Assembly: GCA_017591395.1 (NCBI GenBank)
Contig: WEDG01005251.1
Location: 1-64,000, forward strand
Origin: Schistocephalus solidus
Lineage: Eukaryota; Platyhelminthes; Cestoda; Diphyllobothriidea; Diphyllobothriidae
Reading direction: 5' to 3'
Length of the DNA stretch: 64,000 nucleotides
Below are positions 38,401-53,400 of the stretch, one piece after another. The notes below the pieces were generated by a model that did not search any database, was not told where the DNA came from, and saw only the letters and a program-made list of their open reading frames with translations. Every line of letters starts with the position of its first letter. Position 1 is the stretch's first letter. Position numbers and translations under genes: made by a program.

Positions 38401-41400
38401 TACCACGCGTGTGCACTCTCTCTCTCTCTCTCGTTCTCTTTCCCCAAGCCTCCACACTCCATCCTCCCACCTCCCCCTCTCATGGCTAAAGTTAACTCAG
38501 AGGAGCGATTGCAGTGACAGCGGTGATGCGCACCTGTCGTCCCTGCCAGGATGTAGCTACGCCTATTTACGCAACGGAGTGCAAACAGAGTGGGCGTGTT
38601 GCTACAGCAGGCTTAGGACGTACTCAATGAACCTGAAGGCAACTGAGCAGTGGCCTTGAAACTGTCCGAGGGGGTGCAGCTGTTGATTTGAATTACTTCG
38701 GAAATGACTGACTGGGCGTTACCTAGTCGGATACGCTCTTTACTGGGGACCTTATTGGTGTGAACGGCTGCAGGAAACCGGATAATAGGTTGGTAAGCTC
38801 ATGTTTCATCTCAGACAAAAACTGGGTTAGCACGGGACCTTGAGTCTGATTAATGTTTTTAAGTTGACAGTCGCATATTAAATTATTGCCACGATGCTCA
38901 TCGGTGGAGCATTTTTTACAATTGACAGGATTTTTCTGCAAGGTATCGCGCTTCAAAAACTGAATATCCCCCTGACCTGGGGAAAACCTGCATAATACTT
39001 GACACACAGATTGACCAGGTTTAGAGATTTCTAAAACAAGAGGCTGACAATTTTCGTATCATTGGAAAAATTTGCTGCCTTATGTGGTGACCTGGTGGCT
39101 CTTCGCTCCATTTAACAGTAAAATACAGTCTCACCACAAGAGTAGATGGAATTTCGATGCACCCGCCTAGGAAACAGCGGTGGAAAAGCACTTGCGCAGT
39201 GGCGGAATATCCTACGAGTATTCTAGGGCTTTAAACGACCTTCTTTTCGGGACTGCATTCCTTCGCCTATTTTCCATTCACAGACGGAGAGGCGGAACAT
39301 GAAACGAATCAATATAGGTTTAGATTTATCGGAAATCAGTTGGATTAGTGGGCGCATAGGGCGTTTCGTCAAAATGGCATTCTTTGCCTTGGCAACACAA
39401 AGGTTCTAACAATACTCTGGCCAGAGAAGTAGCGAGTCTTCGGCAGCTCATAGATGTGAATAAATAAGTTGCCTCCCGACGTTCTATAGGCTCGCATGCG
39501 TTAGCTGACAGTTATGGTTCGTGAGGTTCGTGGGATTCAAGTATTTTTAGACGTTTTAATTCACACAAAATATAAGTATGTCTACTTGGGCTGAAATTCA
39601 TTAACTTTAGCGGACTGACCACGTCAAATGTAAGTTCGGCCAACTGGCATTTATTACCATATAAAGCTTAATCAATCCATCTGACTGCCAAGACAGATAG
39701 TAGCTAAAAGCATAGCCGTGTATCTCGCCGGTGTTCCTGCTGCTGCGTGACGCCACTACCGGGGTTCTATCTCATTGCTGGGTCCTCCATATTTCGCACT
39801 GTACCCACGAATATTTTTGATTGTGAGTTTACACCGAGCTCACGCAATATGGCAAAAGTGATATATTCCAGAAGAGACGTGGAGAACGCTAGGCCTACTC
39901 GCCGATGAGCAGAAACCTTTGGAGAGAAACACCGAATCGGCGAAAAACCTGTCTGAGCCTTTAACTAGTTCCTGTGCTGAAAATATGGTAAATGAGTCAA
40001 TATTTTAGCTAGTGTATGTATTACGATGGACTTATCGAATTATTTAGTTTTATATTCTGCAGTCTACAAGAAAAAAGCATGGTCTGGTTAACGACTAGCC
40101 AGAGGTAATAACTACTACCTTAATTAGGATTTATCCTTCTCACAGCACTTTATGAACACTAAGAAATATTTCACAGGCCTAAATATGCTGAATATTTGAA
40201 GCCTTCCACACTGTACTTCTTTCTGACACAGTAAAAGCCACAGTGCTATTATCTGTTTTGCCTATTTCGAACCTTCTGTGTCACATTCAAAAAAAAGATG
40301 AGCTGGCCAGACCTCCACATTCAATGAAATGGTTCTGTGAAAAAGGCAAGTCTCCCAAGAAGAAGGATTAGAAAAAAACTAAACTCCCTGCCGCTTCAAT
40401 CAAATAAATTGACAAGGCAATGCTAATTGAAAGAAAAATGAGATTTGTTAAAAATTTAAGAAGGTCAAAGGGACCTTCTCGCGTTTACTTTTTGTTTACT
40501 GGGAGTGGAGGCAACCAAGCGTATCCATATTCTGAGTGGCAATTTTGCGCTGATGTATAGCGATATCTAATTTCATTAGATTTTATGCACTAAAAATAAA
40601 CCATAACGTTAATCCGATCGAGCCACAGCGGCATTTCCGCTGAGAGAGAGAGAGATAGAGAACCTGGTGCTAATTCTACTGAACCTGGAGAAGACATCTG
40701 ATAAGTTTAATTCTTGCTTCATTTCACAATAAACTGAATTATGCTCTCGAAACCCAGCTTTAGTGATGGGTAATTCGAATAATCCATGACTGGGGATCTT
40801 CATTGCCTTCAAAAACTAAGTAGCACATCCTCCAGGGGCCGACCGTTCTTTTTGGAGCATGCTTTCTTCCTCTGTATTTTGGCCAAAAGACTATTTTCGA
40901 AAATTTCCGAAAATTTGCTTGTAGATGAACGAGAACAGTAAGATGGAATTTTAGTGTGGTGGGTGAAAATAGCAATGAAAGAGCACAAAAGTTAGTTTAA
41001 GAACACGGCTACCGGAAAGTAGTATTTAACTTTATCCAAAGGTATCTAAATAATTTAAAGTTTTGTAACTGGAAAAGTTGGATCGAAATTTTTCACTCAC
41101 TGCTATCAATCGCGGGCTGCAAAACTATCTGAAAAGCAGAATTGTAGGTGGATCCGTCGTGTTAAGTCCTATAGCAACTCCCAGAAGAACTTAATTTCCT
41201 TCGTGATATATATTGAACTGCTGTCTCCAGTCTTGTTGAGTCTCAACCTTCTTCTGTTCGGTTGCAACTGTTCAGAACTGCAGAGCACGGCGACGTCGTG
41301 CGGCGTTGAAGGCAACCACAGATATTTGCTGTAGATTCTGCTGTAGATTCTGCCGGTTCACTGCTTTCTTAATCTCAAATATTCCTTACGCTGACATCAA

Positions 41401-44400
41401 GCGTTTTCTCGACACGATAATAAGGTCGCTGGTGGCGTACATGTTCCGATTTCTAAAGCTGTTTTCAAATAACCACCAGACATGGCCTACGTCATGCGCA
41501 CCCACAATGATTCGACCATCGCAAACTTCGAGTTTCACCATTTTCCCACAAGGCACACCTAATCTCAACTCGTTTCTATAAGTTTACACAGTGGAACAGA
41601 CCGACACTGCATATGACTCACACTCTACTGACACTGCAGTCCCAGAAAGAGACCAAATCAAGATGACTGGGGCTGGGCGTGAGCGCAGTGTCAGGCAAAG
41701 TGAAAAAGCCCGTCTACGTGTGCCACACACGAACTGGCCGCTAAATCCACAATTACTAGGCCTCAGAGTGGTGTGTCAGTTCACATACAGATAAGAGTGC
41801 CACAAGGGCTATATTAATAAAATATTATCTGCAGTAGGACATTCGTTTCAAGGGGGACATCAGTTGACTACATTTTAAACCTTGAAATTTTAAAAGACAA
41901 TTTAGCAAGCATACGTGAGCTTTCAATAAATTCTCGTCAGGCCTTCACATATATATAACTGCGTAACTAAGTTAAATATGCGAGTAAGTAGAACAAATTG
42001 TACATGACCTCCGTACGATTTGGACAGTTTATATTGAATTATTGGTAGGTAATGACCGTATGCAGTTGAATAAGAGATCGCTATATTTTATGACGTTATT
42101 AAATTCTGCTTATTTTGTCTTCATAACGTTTTCATGAAATCAGGTGTAGTTGGGTGAGAGGAAAGACTTTGTTATATGCTGCGCAAGTTTACTATCCCTG
42201 AAATCTACATCAAGCACGAGTCTCCGTCTCAACTCCCATCTCGTTTTGGAGCCCATAAAAGACATAATCGGTAACAATGGTTCAACATTCGGATGCCTGC
42301 TGCTGTGCGGCAAGCTATTCACAGAGAATATGACAGTACGTACTCATGCATAATCAGTTTGCCGGAGTAAATCTTAAAATTTTTTCAATTCCCTCTGTAC
42401 TGCTGAGAGAAGAGTAGACTTTGACCAAATACTAATGCTTTTCGTCTCCATACTAATTTACAACTAGTAGAAGAGAGTTTTGTTATGTAAAGTGGGTAGA
42501 ATGGCATATTTAATTCTCTGGGAAATATTCCCTTGAAAACGGCAGACAAGCAGCTTATAGGCTATCTTTTCTATCACATAATGTGCGATGCATATGAACC
42601 GTTAACTCGCAGCTACTTCGGTAGGCCATGAGCAGAAAAGAAGTTTGCCAAAAGTCTTCAATGACAAGCATGCTATTTCCCTCCGCATTTCTCGCGAAAT
42701 TCGTGGAAGGCATTTGATTTTTTTAAACCAAAGCCCTGAAAAATTACTTTATGCTGTTTTCTAACCTTGTTGACTTTTCACGCATCCCGGTGTCTTTGTA
42801 AAAACTGCCAAACTGTCAAGTTAACTTCAATCTGACGAAACGGAGCATGGAAAACAATTTTTACCGATTGCATTATGTAACCCAGTAAATCCATGAAAAG
42901 AATAATACAACGAGAATTTGTCTGAGTAATCAGACCCTCCCGTAAATTCAAGGTCCAAACGGCCTGCATATATTCATTTCAGAGTCTTCTTCCATTTACC
43001 TAATAGCAAAATTGATAACTTCAACAGGAGCCTGCATATTGTTACTCAGGGCACAAGTACTTCATGAAAATATGACGGAAAGTAGGCATATTTGCGTTGA
43101 ACATTGATAGAGTTAGCCTCCGCAGCATTTGAGTATGGTTCAACCTTGAAAGATGTAATTTCCCAAAATAACCCTAGGCTTCAAGTATCAGACGTTTTAT
43201 TGCGATCGGTCCCCTTTGGTGCAGTGATGACGCGACGGCCATCCTAACTGACTCGAGTGCCGTGTGGTTGCCATGTGCTCCTCCACGGTAGTTGACTCGT
43301 GAAAGGAGGTAGGGGGACTATGAATGGCTGCCAATCTCCACTGGAAGTTACCTGTCATACTAACTTGATTTAGTGCTACCTTTTGCGTCCACACTTGGCT
43401 CGTCCTCTTTCCTGCCATTACACTGATTGAGTTGCGACATCTGGCCCCAGTAAGGAGAATGATAGACGCGGCCGTCGTTTAACAGAGCTTCAGAGGCCCA
43501 TGGACTATGTCCCCATTTCCTCCAGCGTCTTGAAACGATAAGTTGAGTTAAACTCTCAGGTGTACTGACACACCTAGGTGCGGGTTCCGGCCGCTCCAGC
43601 GACCTGAGCTCTCTCCTTTCTTCGGTCTTCTTGACGTGATCATGACACTGGGTGAAGGTGGGGGAGGAGAGAGTGCGATAGCTGCGATGCAAGTCTACCA
43701 CTACTGTAATCTAGTAACCGTCCGTACGCCAGCATGCTATGGAGCACACGGAGGACCTCGTTGGAATCGACAACCGAACTGTCACTCTTAAGCCAAAGTA
43801 GACCGGGTTCAACCTCTCCAGCATCCTGTCCTGCGTGCCAAAAATCACCTGCCTGTCTGTTTGGCCTGTGCATAAGTTAACCAGACCAGCATGACAATGT
43901 GCGGTGTCTTGCCTAGTAGCAGTACGGCTATTTGCTCTTTCACACAAAACCACCTGGGGCCATTGTAGTACAATTTAAAATTGGAACTTCAGTGTCCTGC
44001 TTAGAGTTCGGGGATGAAATGTCGACATGGTTGTTTTAGATGAAACTCGCTAGGGCATTAAATGTCGCTCGGATGAAACCCCCATCTCTAGCTACGTGTG
44101 TCTAGCTACTGAATGTGCTGTGTGAAAAACTAGAGAGCGAGTCGGTGATTATGAATGCATGCTAGATGTGCATTGTGAACTTGTCTGAGTGCATCCGTAC
44201 CGTTGTTGTCATCGCTGACGTAACCCCATTGAAAGACGGTTTTTGAGCACCGTGTGGACTTAACTAAGTATATTTTTGGAGACCTTCCGTCGTTGTGCCG
44301 ACGAGCAAAGTTCAAAAGAATACTTGCTTAGTTATTGTGATTTTGAAGTTGAGAGTTCCGAAGAAGAAAAGTAAACGTTGAGGCTGCGGTTTTTCGGAAC

Positions 44401-47400
44401 GTATAAAGCGAGCACGAAAGGAAAATTTATTGTGAACTCTTTAATGAATCCGTATTATTAAGCTCTTCCACAGATTTCAGTCGCCTGCTGTGAAACCGTT
44501 CATCTTTTATGCAGGAAATAAATAAATTACACTATTTTTAAATCAGTTGGAGCTGAATTACTTCAGTCAAATGGAACAACGCTATATGTGGGTCAAAGCA
44601 AAGTATCGCCGGCGAACATCAATATTCAAAAAAGTATTGGCTCAAAGCAGCTAGGGGTACAATACGCAAGTATTATTATGAGATTCCGGAAAAAAGTAAA
44701 TTGGGCTTAAAGATCTGCACTTTCACTATTTGGCCGACTTGTCATCGCTGTAGGTTAGAAAATGCCTCAAAATCGTAACTTTGGCAATAAAAAATCTATC
44801 CTCACTTCAATTTTAAAATGTTGAATACGCATATATTACCGTTATTCAATTTTTCGGGGTTTTGAAAATTCTAATGGAAACGGTTTCAAAATATATGCTC
44901 TTGAACCTTTTCCTTCATCGTACACTCAAAAATGCAATTTGTTTAGTCGATCTTGATTTCCTAACGATCTAATATAGCTGGAAAATAATGCCCAAACTGT
45001 TGGGGAGTCTACATTTTTATCGTTAGTCTATTTTATGGTGAGCTTCTACTCCTCCTGTACAGGAATCTAGTTGGATATGCATGTAGTCTCCTAACGAACG
45101 ATACTGAATGGCTGTTTGGTAGGGCAGGACATCTTTATAGCTGAAGAAAGGCCGATAAGGCATTAGATAACCAAGTTGAGCGGAATTTTTGTGGCAGACT
45201 TCATCAAGGGCAGGTTTACGTCATCTTTTATCGTCTGACTATGTTCTGTTTCCGTTCTCCCCGCTTAAGACAGGAAAGCGAATTGCGAGGCACTCTGGAC
45301 CATTCATATTTAATGTGCCTTCATTTTTTGTTCACTGAATCCATGTAAATGCATTGGTTTTGCGTTTAAATGAGGCGGTATCTACATAGCAGACAACCCG
45401 CCGCATAAAACGCTACCGACCGATTCGCGCACGAGGCACTGCCTCTTACACCCAGCCTGGTTTGAGGTAGATGGTAGGTATCGTTGCCAATGGCGGTAGA
45501 GCTCTCAGTAGAGGAAACAAAGATACCGGAAGGAGGGATTTATTATGCATCGTCTCCTGAGCTGCTATCTCCGGCGGAAGTGGTCACAGGCGAGGCCAGT
45601 TCATGAGCTGATTGCGTTAAAAGTGATGGCAGCTGCTTTTATGAAACAGGTCCACGTATCGTTGCTTTAGTGTGTTTTGCTGTACACGAAGGGAGAGGTT
45701 AATGATACATCAGTCGAGAGGTGGCATGTTCGAGTAGCATAGGGGGAGGCCGCAACTATCTCGACGCCGAAGTCAACCGCGTGGCTTTAGGTCAGCGAGT
45801 CCGAAATAACTTGCTTTGAATGTGAATGAACTTGAGGCTTGAGGAAAGAGGGCAGACATCGTGATGTTCGCTGTCGGCAGCAATCTCCGAAAAAAATCAA
45901 GAATTGGGATTATTGTCAATAACTAATCTGCTATGCTCTGAACGCAGTTGATCAACTACTAGTTAAGAACCAAAAAAGCCTCCCAGTTACAGCTACTCTT
46001 AAAAGATGGCCATTGCAGAATTAGGTACAAGCTTTGGTGGTACCTGAAACACAGATACTGGTCTCTTTATATTTTCCATGCCTCACAATTTAAAGAATTG
46101 CATCCGACTAAAGGGGTGACATTTTGGTGGTCTTTTCATAGCTGCCGAACCAGTTATGTTTTATGTGAAATATTTACAGTGGGCAAGGTTAACCCACCTC
46201 TTGCTCCCCGAATGCACCCAATGACTTAAAAATCCGGTCTCTCTGCAGCCGTCATCGTTCGAGCTCTACTGATCGCCTTCAAGAACTGCTATCTTATGAT
46301 GCAAATGTCTACCCGCGACACGAGGTCCAATCAGGCCGATAAAAAGGCCTTCCGCACCTTCTACTTCCCGCAGCTGCCGGAGAATGTGTGCGACCCCAAC
46401 CGTTTCCTGGAGGACGAGCAGTGGCACCACTATGCCATCTCTGTTTCCATCGATTCCTCCTACGCTGAAGTTCAGACCAGCACCTTGCTGGTGGATGGGG
46501 AGGAGATTGGAACGCTTACGGAGCTCAATGAGACCATTACCTTTCAACGACCGACCCAAAAGCAGTTTTCGCAATTGTGAGTTCACAATTCGTCCTTACT
46601 GCTCACCCTATGAATGCTACTCCACTTTTGTGATGCTTAAAGCAAGCGCTGGTGTTCTTCATCGTGGTGTGTGTGTGTGTGTGTGTGTGCGAGTCATATT
46701 ATTGCCGCACTTCAGGTCACCGAATTAGCACATCCGCATACAGTATGTGCGTTGAAATGAAGTATCTGGCCCCTACTAACTGCAGACGCAGATTTGTCCA
46801 TTGAACTGACTAACCCCTACCAAGGGGATTATCGTCGCCAGTAAAAATGTCCACTATAAGCAAGATAAAATTCCAGTCCGAACAGTTTTCAGAACTCGTA
46901 CTTACATCCCATTTGCGCTGTAAAACATTTAACGATACCGAGCTGTGACGTGTAAATTGGAGAGTTTGATTTTTTGGACAAAACTATCGGTTTAATTACT
47001 ATGGTTGGCAAGATGGCAATATGTGACCCAACTCAGGAAACAAAGGATACGTCAGCAAGTAATATGGGAATGGTTTTCGGGGTTTTTGGGGTGCGCTAAA
47101 TGAAGAAAATGAGACCGCCACCCTGATTCTAACCCTATTAATTGTTTTTGTTAGAGTTTGCAATAGTTGCCGGGTTAGCAGGGTGGGGCAGTAGTGTGTC
47201 GCCCCGACACCTGCACCTTGCGAGATCCGGTGGCTTTGCGTCACGCTGACCACTTTGCGTGATGTCATTCCCAGTTTACCTGACCCACTTTGTTACGGAC
47301 GCTTGACGGATGCACGAATGAGGCCAGCTCTGCGCGATCCTTCAGTACCACAGGAAAACTAATGCTATTTCAAACTAATGGTGCGGTTTAATAGTCGACG

Positions 47401-50400
47401 CCAGGGAAGGGGCCATTTAACCGGATAATTTGGTCCTCCTATGGACAGTGAACTATAGTGGCTGACCCTATTAACCCGTCAACGAATGCTTGCCCTAACG
47501 AGCAAAATGAGTAGAGTAAGGGTTAGCTTTGCATATAACACAGTCACGTATTACACGCTGACGTATACTTTGTTCCTGAGTTGAGTAGAATATTGCGATA
47601 TTGAAGAATATTTTATTCAGACGTTTGAAAGCTGATCCGAGGCTGCTATCATTTCACTCGCTCGTTTATGTTAATAGCATATTGTGAGGTACGTCCGCAA
47701 ATTTTCAGATACCGATCGCGCATGCAAAATCAACTTGCATACACAGACCGATGACTTAAACAGTCATTTTACCATTAAAGCTTTGCCTTGAGTATATTAA
47801 TTGCTGTTTACATTTTTAAGTGGGAAGTGAAAGAGCTAGAAGTCAGAAATCAGATCCAATCATTGTGGCACAGGTCGATTAGCATTGAAATACATGCCAC
47901 GAAAGTGCAGTATGATCCCACGTGCATTAAGTAGTCATTGGGATTTTTCGACGTGTTTATGAATGCAAAAGGGTAACTAGACCATGTCGCAAATCCGGAC
48001 TAATGCGAGCCAAAAGCAGTGTTGTGGTGATGTTTAGTTTAGCGGTTTTAAGTCATCCACGTGAACTGCATTTGAAAGCGTGGCTTCGTAAACGCAACAT
48101 GTTATTTTCGCTACGTTTCGATTCTCTCTTACTGGGCTCACGCTTTTTGATGCTGTTTGAAGGATTTCCAGCATGTGGCATATTTCAGGAGCTCCCAAAA
48201 TCTCTCAATGAGAACATAAGTAAATATATGTCGATTGTTTGTAGAGGAAATACACGTATTAACTAAATTTGAAATCGCAGGTTAAGCTATAGAAACTACA
48301 GATATCAGTACAAGTCATCGGGCAGAATTAGATGGTTTACTACGCGATTGCGTGTGAAATAAGCCTTGGAAATTAATGGATTTTTATGCGCTATAAGGAC
48401 TGGGGTTTCATTTCCATGAGAATCATAAATCTACTTGTAGTCATAATGTTCGGTTTTTTTCCAAAGCCCAATTCATTACAGCTACTGCAAATATTTTCAT
48501 TCAAGGGGCAGCAGTCTTCTTCATTTAAAGTCATTTACAGTGACTTTCTGTGGATATATGGTTAGGACGCTCGTTCCTAAGTGACCTTTGCGGTAGAGAT
48601 TGACTGTGTGTCGTGTCTCATGCCTGTTAGCACATCTAACAAGGTTAGAAAATTAATGTGCATTAGAAAGAATGCCGGAAATCAAGTACTTTTGCAGAGT
48701 TGCAATGTCTTGCTTTCTGTTCAGCGCGCAATGCCTTTGACTGCAAATCTGTTTAAACGATAGGAATCTCCTTAAATTTTTAAAAATATTTTTACTGCGT
48801 TCGCTTATTCCATTACGCGCCTTTGTCACTTTAAGTCTTCTCCAGCAAACATAAACAGAAAAGGCGAGTTTCAAGAAGGATGGCAAAGGTATTATTATCA
48901 GGGTCCTTTGTCGAAGCGGTCACTAGATCGCGCATACTTCTACAAAAATCCGATGAGTTGATACATGCAACAAGAGCCGCAAACCTTTGTTTTTTACTTG
49001 CGATAATTTTAATCAGCTGCTGTAAGTCGCTGTATGAACGATATCCAGGGCAACAAACTGAAGGGTGCGAGGGTTATTTTGATTCAAGCGAGAATTAACT
49101 GCTGCCAGTATTTTAAGATCTTTACGAGAATACTTAAAGAGGTCTTATTAACATGAAATGGCGTTAGAGATGCAAGTTAAGTAGCTTTTACGTCTTAAAA
49201 CGTGTTTTATTGTTATCAATTAATTTTGTTTTGCTTATGGGTGTGGGTGCCTTTTTCTAAACTGTATACGTTTTTTCTCCTATTGTCTGTTATTGAGAGG
49301 CAAGTGGTTTTTAGAAAACGTTTGCCGTCCACGCGCACCCCATCGTCGATGTGTCCCCAACATACCCGCTGTTCGTATATCCTTTGCAAAACCTGTAAAC
49401 ATATGAAACACTCGGGTTTCCCGTTATTGATTTTTGACTTGTTGCCGTTTTAATCAGCTGTTCAAAGTCGCTGTCTGAACGATGTTCATGGTGTAAACAG
49501 CTTATGAGTGTAGAGGTTGTTTTTGATTGAAGGAAGAACTAACTACTACCAGTTTTTTTGGATCCTTGTGAGGATAATTTAAGAGGTCCGGTTAGAATGG
49601 AGAGGGCTCACGAGCTTCATTTAAAATTTTTAAATATTTTAACTTTTTTGGTGTTCTTGACAAGTTTCGAGTGCTTTGAGTGTTGGTGCACATTTTACTA
49701 ACCTGTATCCGATTTCAATGCTGTTTTCCAATATTGTGAGGCAGGTGATTCGTTAGAAAATTTCGAAGCTGAGCGTTTGCTATCGTTTTTTGCCTGATAA
49801 TACCCACTGTTCTTATGTCTTTCGAAAAACCCGTACGAATATGAAACGTTCCGGTTTGATGTTAGATGGGATCGCATGCTATTGGTCAAACTGAAACATT
49901 AATGGAAACTCACTAGAGTAGATATTCCTTTATTTTGAGAGAAGTTTATATATTTTCAGAAAATGCCAGAACAATTAATGTCAGTTGACGGTTTGAACCA
50001 AAAGAGTAAAACATTTAAAATTAATTTAACTCAAGCTTTGCTATGAGAGAATAATGCTGGGATCAAGTTTTCAATTTTATCGTACATTTTTAAAGTTTCT
50101 TGCATTTATAATTTTGGGGCTGTGTTTTGAATGCGATTAAAGAAAATGAACAAACAGTGCTTTTCACAAAGCCTTTAAGGAAGTTACGCAATTTTCCAAA
50201 AAAATTACTGCTGAACAGTACCGGCATAGTGATTGAGTATCGGATGAAACCACTGTGACGCAACCAAAATGCTTATTACTGTAAAACGAAGGGTTTTTAT
50301 TTCACATGTTACCATCACAGGTATTCGTTTATTGTGCTTTTGAGTTAGCTTGCAGCTCTTCTTATAGTTTAGTTTTGCAGTAACCCAAAACTAAGTAATA

Positions 50401-53400
50401 TTCGTTATGATTTCAAGGATCATATCCTTTATTAATTTACTTTTTATTCATCTATTAGTATTTGACTCAGTTAATCTTCATATTATTGTTTTTTTTTGCC
50501 GCATTAGTATCTTTGAAGGAACAGAACCCGTGCTATCTATGAAAATCTTTCAGTTGGATTAAAAATACTTGTTTTGTCTAGCCATATTTTCTGTAGTTTT
50601 TTTAAAGTCTTTCTGTGTTGATTTATAAGTTACTTGAAAGGCGTCTTGGCAGCCCATAAAAAGCACATGGTGAGCCTTGGCACAGTTTTTGAAGGTCAAG
50701 TACTTCCTTTTCCGCATTGAATGCATGGGTAGTTGAAGTCAGACACGGTTGCAGTTTCACTCTATTTTCAAGGCCAGTTACTATGGGAGTTTATGTGACT
50801 TCACGTTTCTTGCCGTGTATTTGTGATTCGGTTGTCCTTTTGGACCTCCCGATTCAGGCCCCACATCTTCCATTTTCTAATTTGGATTCAGCTTACTTGA
50901 GTATTTTATTTATGTTAACTGAACGTGTATTTGCCTTTGAAATAGAAATAAAAAGGGCATAGAACGCAGCACTTTCCAGGGAAATCTCGGAAACGCATTT
51001 CAAGAAGTCTGAGTATTTCTATCTTTAAAGGAAGTTGTGCGTTCTTTCGTTGACCTTCGCATAAATTCTTACTTCCACTTAGTCATCCCAGTATAGAACA
51101 TTTTCAACAGAGAGGGCTGCGGAAAATGTGGTTATTGCATTCCTTTTCTGTTTAATATAATAAGGTTACTGCCGTTTTTATTATCCGAACTAGTTTTCCC
51201 CGTTGGGGCGATCTGGTTATTTTTCAGGATGCGTCTCACCCCAGTAGGCTGTACGCTGGTCCACTTCTCTACCAGATACCAAATTTTAATAGTATTTCAC
51301 CTTGCCAAAAGCCGACCTCGTCGGAAAAACCGCCTCCCTTCAACTTTCCTCGTGCTTTCGTTTGCGCTTTCTAGTTAAGCATATTGCTGCCTCTGAAGTC
51401 AGTGATTTTGAGACGGAAAAACCTACCAGAGAGTACCCTGTAGACTTTGCATGTGGTATCAAGCCTTGCATATAAATCACGACTGACTTGCAACCTCCCG
51501 AGGAGCTCATTACTGAGTCCAGGACTTAGTCGAGAATGTTCAACTGCCTCAAAAGGTATTCCGTGCACTCAGTGTACTACCTTTACACATTTTTTTCCCA
51601 TTGAATGCATAATGTGACGGGATCAATCTCAAAGGTTTCCCGTTGATCTGCGGTTGAGTGGAGCAGGCATTGACACAACCCCGACATCTACCAGGCTTTC
51701 GTTTATGAAGGCAATTAATATGTGACTTTTAGTTTTCCCTTGACCGCTGCTCAGGACTCAACGTATTCACGACATATCAGATCACTATCCTAGTCAATTG
51801 GTTCCCGAAAATCATGATCATTTTTATTCCGATCGAAATATAAAACTCTTCGCCAAAATAATAGATTTTTTATTGGGAAAATGTTGTCATTGAAATCGGG
51901 ACACTATTTCCGATAGATCAGTTTATTTCGCTTAGTACGCGCGCTTCTTCCAATCATGCAAATTGGCACATCCATCGAACTGAGATCGAACTGACCTAGA
52001 CGTTCTATCTTCAATCGATCCACGTAAACTTTATTGAGCGCACATTGGCAGTCAGTCATTCAAGAAGCAAGGTTGACTACAAATCATGCTGGCTAGGAGG
52101 CAGTCATCAGGTGAATACGAGCTGAACCAGAGTGCATAAACGCGCATGTGAAACGCGCATGCATAATAAGCTAAGACTTTCAGAAAGCTGCCTGAACTTG
52201 AAGGCTCGTCACTGATTATTGTAAAAGGGGATCGTATCTGCCATCCAGTAATTCGCTTCCCGTTGAAGAAACGCAACTACAGAGAGTTCCTTAAAGGTAA
52301 TAATTGGGAACTGGTGTTTTCACGAATTCAGAAAGGCCCGTTTTTAGGGCTTTTAGTGCCTTCTCCTCAAAGGCCATTACTTTTAAGGATGCGGGCTTGA
52401 TGCTGGAGCGACTGCGATGACGCACGGTTAAGTCTATTCATGTGTTTCCCACTCCCGTTCTTAAGGCAAGCAAAATACCTTTAAAGGGTAGCAATTTGTT
52501 GCTCTGATAAGGTGCGGTGCATTAACTGGAACATCAGGAAATCTGCAGTGGCTACAGGTAGCAGACGGAATGACCCAGCTCCGATACCGAATGGTTCCCA
52601 CAGTTGCGGAAAGGACGGACAGCCGAAATAGAGGAAGGAGATGCGATGGCCGGACGCATCAATTTTGTTTCTTTTTAAGGAATTTCGAGATGCAATCTGC
52701 GGCTGGTTGATGGGCGCTGGCAGCTCAGGACGTTGTAGCTGAGCAACCATAAAGGGGGGGGAGGAGGAGGAGTGGGCGCAGTGCACAGGCTTTCCGCCTG
52801 CTAGGAACTTCGCTCTGTGGTGTGAAATGAGACTTTCCTCGATAAGTAGCATGAAACCAAAAGTGTACTGCCCTCTCGCTCATTATCCAAAATCAGTCCA
52901 ACACGAGGTACAAACGCACGGGATAGATCGCGAAACCCCTATTTCGACAGTGCTGCCTCGATTCGTCACTTTTATTAGACGGTATGGATTGTGTATGTGG
53001 CTCCCTAAACAGGACAGGGAAAAAATTAACACCCCGCCCGAATAACAAAGGTGACACTGTGCATAATTCAGGAAAGGCAAATATTCCCTGTCACAACCTT
53101 TACACTAGTCCCAACATAAACCCAAACCACAGTTTCAATCTTAACCTTATCCCTGCCCCAAATCTTCAACTTATGGTTTACACCAACCCCAACCTTCACC
53201 ATAAACGAACCCTTACTCTAGCCATTAAATAAATCCTATATTACCTGGAATTTAGCATAAACACACCTGTAGTGTTCCTGTTCTCATGTTCTTTTGAGGG
53301 GGCCATCTAATTCGTACTTACCCATTATACTCCAAACTGAAATAGTATGGACGCTTGGTGGCGTGACTGGGACATACTTTCGAATTCGAGAGGTAGATCA

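Larger units (their letters stand above)
36810..46248 (+). other. Intron 7 of calsyntenin
   Basis: 9439 bp. It holds the SINE copy at 37035-37230 and the GC-rich repeat copy at 43400-43960. The rest shows only short frames, small CT/GA runs (38415-38435, 40641-40660) and no recognised gene. Confidence 0.75.

Noticed and set aside
46384..46728. 114-codon plus-strand frame overlapping exon 8
   Set aside because: It is a shadow in another frame. The conserved LamG motif EDEQWHHYAISV is in the frame starting at 46249.
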